Shown: positions 57,600 to 64,000 of the stretch, piece after piece
Layout of the letters: the number at the start of each line of letters is the position of its first letter
Position numbering within the stretch: position 1 is the first letter of the stretch
Assembly (NCBI GenBank): GCA_037176845.1
Contig: JAYKXP010000013.1
Location: forward strand, 682,001 to 746,000
From: Paramarasmius palmivorus
Taxonomy: Eukaryota; Basidiomycota; Agaricomycetes; Agaricales; Marasmiaceae
Direction: 5' to 3'
Length of the DNA stretch: 64,000 nt
Translations under genes and position numbers: made by a program
Notes under the pieces: generated by a model
What the model was told of the DNA's origin: nothing
What the model saw: only the letters and a program-made list of their open reading frames with translations
The model's database searches: none

Positions 57600-57820
57600 A
57601 GAATAGTCCAATGGGACTCTATTCACTCTCATATGTTATCCAGCAAAGCAATTACCGAAGGATGGGACACCTTTTTCTTTTGTGAAAGTCCTCCTCTTAG
57701 CGTAGGAATCATTGGTTCGTATCATTTTCTTGTGACTACAATATTCAATAATCCGAATTCAAGGTTTCCTCACGATTTCCGATATATTTCATTGGCTTGG
57801 TTCCATGATCACAAACATGG
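57600..57820 (+). pseudogene. Copy D of the unrecognised gene family, 5' fragment
   Basis: One frame reads VQWDSIHSHMLSSKAITEGW and DTFFFCESPPLS before a ggttcgta donor, matching exon 1 of copy B (IQWDSSHSH, KAISEGWDTFFF). The start region has a deletion of about 16 bases that puts the ATG out of frame with this exon. A scrap of exon 2 follows (ggcttggttccatgatcaca at about 57793-57812) and then homology ends. Only the first quarter of the gene is present. Confidence 0.6.
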
Positions 57821-58042
57821 ACAGTTTGACTAACGACCTTGTCTATTTGGCAAGGCATCCCGAGAGTGGTAATAGCAAACCAGAACCTGATATGACTGTT
57901 GTGAATACAAAATGAAAATGAACAGACAACAAAAAACAGGAATCCTCCCGCAGGTAGAATGTACGAAAGAGTCAAACCAAACCATACGTTCCGCCCCAAC
58001 CACCTAGCATTCCATCAACATAATCAATCTTGAAAAGAAGAC
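57821..58042. other. Intergenic
   Basis: Short gap between the family copy D fragment and the SDR gene. Nothing is seen. Confidence 0.3.
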
Positions 58043-59487
58043 CTAAATACCGGCACCGCCAGTCACTTCCAGGGTATGCCCGCTAACATAAGATGCAAGT
58101 GGTGATACAAGGCTATTTTTGAATCGTTAGCGTTGGGTATGGAATGTTGAATGTGAACACCGTGCTAAGAGTACGGCACTGAGTGGAAGACGGAGAAACA
58201 AGAGCTCACAATAACATGGCAGCAGCAGCTTCATCTGGATGACCTCCCCTTCTCAGCGGAATGTGCGGATACGCAGCACCCGATTTAGCAGCAGGATCAT
58301 CAACCTCTTTGGCTCCAGGGACACCCAGCGCGACCTTCTTGCCGTCGATTTCAATGGTTACACCCTTTTCTTTAGCAGACGTAAGTCTAGATTTGGGATC
58401 ACGCGACAATGAGCACTTGGAGAAACGACATGAGGAATCTACACTTACCGAGTATGCACGAGGCCGAACGCAATGCAGTTGGCACGTACGCCAAACGGAC
58501 CCCATTCTTTCGCGATAGTCTTTGTCAAACCGATGACAGCTGCCTTGGCTGCAGAGTAGTTGGCTTGTCCGACGTTCCCGTGAAGTCCGCTTGTGGAAGA
58601 GACCATGATAATAGACCGGTTTTCGCGTTGCTCGGGCTGGATTGTAATGGAACACGTTACTATAGGTGTGGGTAGGATACCGAGTAATACACGGACCTTG
58701 AGGCGGAAGTAAGGCGCAGCTTGTCGAATGAGCCTGAAGGGTGCTTTGACGTGAATCTTTTGGATGATGTCCCAGGTGTCATCGGGGGTAGTGTGAAGCA
58801 TCTTGTCGAATGTAAACCTTCATACGTTGAAGCAGAGTCAGTTCCCCGACCACACGAGCAGCATGAATACAGGACTGCGAACCCAGCTGTCCTCTTCAAG
58901 TTAGCTTCAAGCTAACACAGGGAGGACATGAAACATACCATTATTGACTATGTGGTTGATCTTGCCGTACTTGCTAAGGTGCCGATTCCATTCAGGAAAT
59001 TTCGACAGAAAAGAAGGTAAAGACGTACTTGACGGTCGCGTCAACAATCTTCTTTGGAAACTCATCCGCTCCTACATCACCAGCCACGGCAATAGCATCC
59101 CCACCAGCTGCCTTGATTTCGTTCACGACATCTTCAGCCTTCTTTGCGTCGATGCTGGAGAAGAAGTCAGTACGGCCAGGTCGTGAAGGTATCAAGTACC
59201 ACTCAACTCGCTGACTACGACCTTTGCACCTTCTTTGGCGAAAAGCAATGCTGCGCTCCGACCTATACCCTAACGGTAGGCAGATCTTGTGAGACTGAGA
59301 ACGGAAAAGACGATGATGAATCTACCTGACCGGCTCCTGCGAAAGGTATAGTTTTGGTTCAGGAAGCTTATCGAGCAGTTTAAGTGACATTACCGGTGAT
59401 GATAGCGACTTCTCCGGCTAATAAGCCTCTTCCGAAGCTGTTCGTGATGTGCCCGGAAACTTGAGCAAGACGATTTTGAGCCGACAT
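58043..59487 (-). CDS. Short-chain dehydrogenase/reductase (FabG-like)
   Basis: NAD(P)-dependent SDR with all classical residues. The start at 59487 gives MSAQNRLAQVSGHITNSFGR, then GEVAIITGAGQGIGRSAALL (TGxxxGIG cofactor motif), then DAKKAEDVVNEIKAAGGDAI and IVNNAG. The catalytic Ser is in IIMVSSTSGLHGNVGQ and Tyr/Lys in ANYSAAKAAVIGLTKTIAKE. Near the C terminus a lid region has KSGAAYPHIPLRRGGHPDEA, and the protein ends VSGHTLEVTGGAGI with TAG at 58043-58045, the usual FabG-type finish. About seven introns. An extra stretch (EKGVTIEIDGKKVALGVPGA) after the active site is a lineage feature. It is most like 3-oxoacyl-ACP reductase-type SDRs; no peroxisomal C-terminal signal is seen. The substrate is unknown. 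Confidence 0.88.
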
Positions 59488-59847
59488 TGTATACTGGGTG
59501 GTGACTCTTTGAGCTAAGTGTAGTGGAAGAAATGCCGGTCACAAACGCTGACAGTGGGGAAACGACGCGTATAAAACACCGGTTCTCCGGTCATACGAAA
59601 GGCCGGTTCCTCAGCCGAATGACCGAAACTTCCGAAAGCCATATCTATCGCAGCGCGTTTTCACCTGTTACATATTCCTAACGCTAATAATGGCCTGTAA
59701 GTGTGCGGAGACAACGTAGTCCATAAATAAGCTGAAATACACAAGTTATTACAGTTTTACTGTAGAGGAATTGTCCTAGCCGCGAATAAACAGGAAGCAA
59801 GCATGATCGAATAAGAGCTCGAACAGGTGTGAACAAGGAAACGCCAA
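59488..59847. other. Intergenic, SDR promoter with repeated CCGG-type motifs
   Basis: Bases about 59575-59640 hold a cluster of ccggt/accgg elements and their variants (accggttctccggtc, ggccggttcctcagccgaa, gaccgaaacttccgaaag). A similar cluster lies at about 40240-40305 inside the TIR element of copy B (ccggaatcggctaattccga). These may be transcription-factor sites; unproven. Confidence 0.35.
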
Positions 59848-61295
59848 TCATAGCATATTAATCTCCAATAAACCCTTCTCATACGCATGCTTCAAACTAG
59901 CCTTGATTCCGGCGTAAACATGCCCCTCATCTACCACATGATATTGGCACCTCCTATACCTATACTCCTTGTAGTTGACCTCCACCATGACGTTCTTCAA
60001 AATCGGAAACCTCTCACTCGACGAAACGAGTTGATCAAGAGCTTCCCATTGCGGTACCCTGAATATCTCTTCTAATTCGCATCCACCACTGGTTTCCAGA
60101 GTAGCTTCAATCTCGAGCGTTTCGAGGCGAGGTGTCGTCATGGTTCTGAGGAGAGCTACGGTGTTGCATATCGCGAGGGCAAGAACGGAGTCTTCGCAGC
60201 CTTCTGCCCCAACGCAGAATGCGAGGGTTCGTAGATTTTGGAGGTTGCTGAGTATTCTGGATGATAAGAGATATTCTGAGACGAAGTGGTATCGTTAGAT
60301 CTCGGCTGATTGGAGTAACGAGGTTGAAACACACCATACAAAATATCAAACTCATTCGAGATTGCGAAATTTTCATACTCTCCATCTGCTCCTGAAGGTG
60401 ATGGCATGCCGAGGTAGAAGGTTTGTAGTTGTGGTCCGACCGCACGGAGAAAGTCTGAAAGCGACGCGAAATCTGGCTTCTGTGGCATGTATTCCAAATG
60501 TGGGATATCCTCCCACCACAAAGTAACATGCTCGAGTCTCGAGTGATCGAATGCAGGACCATTCAACCACAGAAACATATCGATGGACATGTCTGCACAT
60601 AAGAATACAGCATGCCTCAGCTGTATTCGTTTCCCATCCTCTGGCAACTTCTCGCGTAGCGCTAGCCCATCTTCGTGTATAGAATCGAGATTCATGTAGT
60701 CGTATTCTTCCCCGATATCTCCGACGGTGAGTTCGAGGAGGTTAGGAAGGTTGTATACGAGATCCGGCAAGTCTTTGTCACGACTCATCCCTGGGACACC
60801 TTCGACGCGTAGTTCCTCCAGTAACTGAAAGCCCTTAATGACCCTCTGCTCCACCTGTCCCCACCGTCTAAACCTAAACAACTCTATCCTCCTAACGCGA
60901 CAACACATCGATGCGAGGGTCTTCGCAGGCTGAGTGCGTAGATATGGTGAGCTCATACAGTCGTCATTTGGGTCGCTGAGATGTAGTTCCTTGACATAAG
61001 TACCAAGATGCGGGGATTTCTTCAGCTTTCGGCTCCAGAATTTGCAAGTGTCGGAGCTGTTGACACGGATGGTGGTAAAGAGCTTGGATTGGGCTGCCTG
61101 ACACCAGGCTTTGGAGACTAAAGCCGTGCTAAGGAGTGTTTCCTTTTCTTCACAGACTTCAGGGTCGAACTCGTCGGTTATGATGAGGATAACTTCCAAG
61201 GGAAGCTGAGCCTGCGGAGCATGCTGGCTGTTTGAGGTGTCGATTTGAGCTGGGGGTTCTAGGTCGGTGCGAGGTTTCTTGGAGGAACGTGGCAT
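59848..61295 (-). CDS. F-box protein with LRR-like C terminus, paralogue of 9176-10646
   Basis: Starts MPRSSKKPRTDLEPPAQIDT at 61295; a longer in-frame start at 61385 exists but lacks support. The F-box is LPLEVILIITDEFDPEVCEE then STALVSKAWCQAAQSKLFTT. LRR-like strands include VRRIELFRFRRWGQVEQRVI, LEELRVEGVPGM and LLELTVGDIGEE. A single intron near the 3' end (about 60283-60339) joins NEFDILYEYLLSSRILSNLQ to the C-terminal part (LRTLAFCVGAEGCEDSVLAL), which ends GHVYAGIKAS and KGLLEINML. The last part resembles the GDVYAMITG and GLLEVD end of the F-box protein at 9176, and the position of the intron is also alike. Predicted SCF ubiquitin-ligase adaptor. Confidence 0.8.
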
Positions 61296-61589
61296 GGTCG
61301 TCGTGGTTAGGAGGAAAGTGTGATTATGTGTCCTCTCAGTTGGTCCCCGTAATATAATGGTCTGTGGCAGAAATCGACCAGTCAAAGGAAAAGGAAAGCC
61401 AGTTTACAATAGGCGCCGGGAAACTCGTCTTTCGTCTTTGACACATACCGCCATCTGGAAGAAGCGTTTTCTCTCTCAATAGCTCAGCTCTCTCTGAAAC
61501 ACTGCCCAGGACGTATTTCGACTAGGACTTCAGAGAATTCAGAACCGGATCCTCAAAGTTTCACCATGCCCCCTGACTCTGACTCGCGT
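61296..61589. other. Intergenic
   Basis: Divergent gap between the F-box gene and family copy E. No feature stands out. Confidence 0.3.
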
Positions 61590-62618
61590 GTAATGACTCT
61601 GCGTGCAACTTCGGGACTCCTCACTCGCACGTATTATCTGGAAAAGCAATTGCTGAACAATGCGATGCCTTCTTTTTCTACGTTGGGACATCAATGGATT
61701 CGGAAAACTCGGTAATCGGTTCGTAATTGCGACTCTCTTATCAAAAACTTCAAGGTGTAAATTCAAGGCGATTTTCATTGACAAATGTCGGATATGCTCG
61801 AATAGCTCGGGCTCATGATCACAAACAAACCCGGTATCAAGATGAATCCCCAGCCATGCGAAATTGAAGGCAAAGACATTCTAACGTACTTGTATACACC
61901 TGTCGAAGTGCCAACGCTATCGCATGGGTACACTGGACATGCGCCAGCCGAGCCAGGAAACTACCTGAGTATGCCTTACATTGGGCATTATGCAACTGTA
62001 ATGAGTCCCTGCACGACTGCGGAGTGTGAACATTGCGAGTATGTATCTTTTTCGCCTCCTAGATTGTGAAATCGTACTGAACGCTCAACGCCAAAGTAGC
62101 TACTCAATCAACGCTCGAAGTGACATGGAATGTGCCACTCAATAATCTTCTTGGACTTGTAAGCTGTATTTGGCTCTGGTGATCAATCTTGGGCAGCTAA
62201 ACCAACAACTACGTAGTTGAATCCTCGTTATGGTCAACTTGAATAGTATGATGGCACCCCCGAGAATTTTATCCTTCCACCCAGCGCTCTCATCAACGAT
62301 TTCAAGAGGAATACCTTTATTGTCGATGTCCTAGTGAGTCGCCTCCTAGCTCATTTCGGTGCCGGGCCCTATCTAACAAACTCATAGAGGCAGTCGCGTC
62401 ATCACCTCCCTGGGATCTCTCCGGAATCAGAGGCCTCATTGAAGACCTGCACTTTGAAAGTGGACGAATCAAACATCGTGTTTCCTCGCACGCATCTTAG
62501 GCTAGAGCTAGGGAATATAACGAAAGTCAGCGGCAGCAGGACGCTCGTCCCAGGGACTATGGAACTGTATCTCGTGGTTCTATTGGGACTTGTCAGGAAG
62601 CCGAAGTTGAAGCTGTAG
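61590..62618 (+). pseudogene. Copy E of the unrecognised gene family, broken by stops and frameshifts
   Basis: Exon 1 reads HSHVLSGKAIAEQCDAFFFY (EGWDTFFF in other copies) and lacks an in-frame start. In exon 2 a two-base insertion at about 61785 and a TAG at the conserved Trp of LQWLG (61803-61805) break the frame; after it CEIEGKDILTY and AEPGNYLSMPYIGHYA are readable. The next block LNPRYGQLE is followed by a TAG, then PENFILPPSALINDFKRN and FIVDVL. The last exon has a one-base deletion before GISPESEASLKTCTLKVDES and ends GLVRKPKLKL with TAG at 62616-62618. With several independent lesions it is the oldest-looking copy. Confidence 0.62.
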
Positions 62619-63075
62619 CAGGTTACTTGAAGTCCGAATTGCACGTACTCATGCCGCTACTCTGAAGTATCTTTCATGTATACTATATGCCATGCTGACT
62701 ACGCAAACGGTACTCAGTCGGTCGCGAAAAAGTAAAATGTGTAGTTAGCTTTACCGTGGCATTGATATCCCGAAGCTGCACTTTTTGTTCGTACCGAGGC
62801 TGAGCGCTATGCAGTAAGAAGAGCTACTAGAAACTGAATGTAATCGACTTCCTGAAGATGTGTCGAGGTGTTCAATGCGGGTGCTGAGTCTCGTGTAGAA
62901 ATTCAAATACAAACCAATAATAAGGAGTAGCCGACACTCGGCTCAGAGCAGAGCCGCGGTCACGTACTTGTCTATGTTCACTGTCAGGTGTACCCCCACC
63001 TCGATATCGTTTTCGCTCAGGACACATACTCTCTCTCACTTGCGATTATACATTCCCTCCAACACATTTCGAATC
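62619..63075. other. Intergenic, promoter of the SRPK-like kinase
   Basis: About 450 bp; no gene or repeat recognised. It should contain the promoter of the kinase gene that starts at 63076. Confidence 0.35.
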
Positions 63076-64000
63076 ATGTCAATCAAGTCGCATTCTAGTC
63101 ATGCTACATCCGCAAGCATTCCCAATAGCGTCAACTATGGCTTTCCGGAGGAAGACCTGCGTCAAGAAGGAAACGACAACCCTGGTTATTTTCCTGCTCG
63201 CCTCGGTCAAACATTAGAAGGCGGACGTTTTTGTATTGTTAGAAAATTGGGATGGGGACAATATGCAAGTGTATGGCTCGCGAAGGACAAAAAGTGCGGC
63301 TCCTTGCTATAACTAACCTGCTCTGTTCTAATATTCCTCTGACTGGTCGCAGGGAGGATCGATTCGTGGCATTGAAGATTCTTACGTGCGAATCTACCAA
63401 CGCTTTGAAGGAAACAGGTTCACGACAACGATCGGATGAACTACGTATGCTTGAAAAGATCGCTACAGCCCAGCCCAACCACCGTGGTTTCAAGCACAAT
63501 CTTTTGCTACATGACTCTTTCGAATTCCAAGGTCCTCATGGTACTCATTTGTGCCTTGCTACAGAGGTCCTTGTATACGGAGTCAACTTCGTTCGTGAAT
63601 CGAACGAGAATGGTGATCGCAGATTGTCTATGGCTTTGACGAAGCGACTCGTGAAGCAGCTGTTGTCTAGCCTCGAGTACCTACATGAAGTCTGTGGCAT
63701 TGTCCATACAGGTGCGTTGCCGGCAATAAACGGAGAAAATCAACTGAGACGCTACCTACTACAGATATCAAGCACGATAACATTCTTTTCCGCCGTCCTG
63801 ACGTCCTCACAGTCGTATCGCACGAATTAGTCACGAAGCCCTCGGTCTCATACGATTGTGGGACGGAAATCTGTCTTCCAGTCGTGCCGGTCGTTTCGCA
63901 GGCCCTTCCACTATCCACTGAAGGCCTCGTTGCTGTTGACCAGGTTCAAGCGGTACTCGCTGATGTCGGCCACTGTAAGCGGTTCTTACTCCAAGATTTG
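63076..64000 (+). CDS. SRPK-like Ser/Thr protein kinase, 3' partial
   Basis: Starts MSIKSHSSHATSASIPNSVN at 63076. The pattern GYFPARLGQTLEGGRFCIVR leads to the Gly-rich loop KLGWGQYASVWLAKD. After an intron (about 63296-63352) VALKIL holds the ATP-binding Lys. HNLLLHDSFEFQGPHGTHLC and a VKQLLSSLEYLHEVCGIVHT helix follow. A second intron (about 63711-63768) leads to the catalytic loop VHTDIKHDNILF, with HTD in place of HRD as in SRPKs. The window ends after VLADVGHC, where the DFG-equivalent lies, inside what looks like a third intron (GTAAGC at about 63972). Fungal SRPK-like kinases phosphorylate SR-type proteins, but many agaricomycete members have unknown targets. The gene continues beyond 64000. 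Confidence 0.85.

Noticed and set aside
1..64000. tRNA, rRNA, CRISPR array or clustered biosynthetic genes
   Set aside because: No cloverleaf-like or rRNA-like stretch and no regularly spaced repeats were noticed by eye; a tRNAscan/Infernal run was not possible. The CFA synthase, SDR and lanosterol synthase genes are too far apart and too general to call a cluster.

Overview
The window is nuclear DNA of a filamentous basidiomycete, most likely an Agaricomycete. Almost every gene is split by many short (about 45-65 bp) GT-AG introns. The gene content is fungal: fumarate reductase Osm1, a BIG1/VOA1-type protein, Med13, a kinesin-3 of the UncA type, glycogen synthase and lanosterol synthase. The F-box/LRR family proteins, the FunK1-type kinase remnant and the RecQ-type helicase remnant are typical of agaricomycete genomes. 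I saw no rRNA, tRNA or CRISPR array.

Layout. 0-6.3 kb: a cyclopropane-fatty-acid synthase (+) and an Osm1-type fumarate reductase (-) with two in-frame starts. 7.1-10.7 kb: two small multi-pass membrane proteins and an F-box protein, all minus. 11.3-15.3 kb: a chromodomain protein (+), possibly Chp1-like. 15.6-21.7 kb: a kinesin-3 motor (-). 22.8-26.8 kb: an accessory patch holding a truncated member of an unrecognised gene family, a decayed RecQ-like helicase and an HNH-nuclease gene. 26.9-38.3 kb: a BIG1-like protein and an acyl-CoA dehydrogenase sharing a divergent promoter with a (GTC)13 tract, an F-box protein, and Med13. 38.8-41.3 kb: a second family copy split by a 1.3 kb element with terminal inverted repeats. 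41.6-44.1 kb: a lanosterol synthase gene with two frameshifts. 44.6-45.1 kb: a duplicate of one small membrane protein. 45.6-48.3 kb: glycogen synthase. 50.5 kb: a 266 bp MITE with a TA target duplication. 52-64 kb: a mucin-like single-pass membrane protein, a broken FunK1 kinase, a GPALPP1-type protein, a TMEM170-type membrane protein, an SDR oxidoreductase, a second-type F-box protein, two more broken family copies, and the start of an SRPK-like kinase that runs off the window.

The conserved genes are a normal housekeeping set (lipid and sterol metabolism, redox, transport, transcription, glycogen) without any visible biosynthetic cluster. The unusual material lies between them. A dispersed, apparently undescribed gene family (conserved EGWDTFFF, NDPSANL, IITFPGISAESE motifs) is present in four copies within 40 kb, and every copy is broken in a different way: 5' truncation, transposon insertion, fragmentation, or stops and frameshifts. 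This points to a recently expanded, fast-decaying accessory family. All gene models here are hand-spliced from the raw sequence, so exon borders should be treated as predictions.
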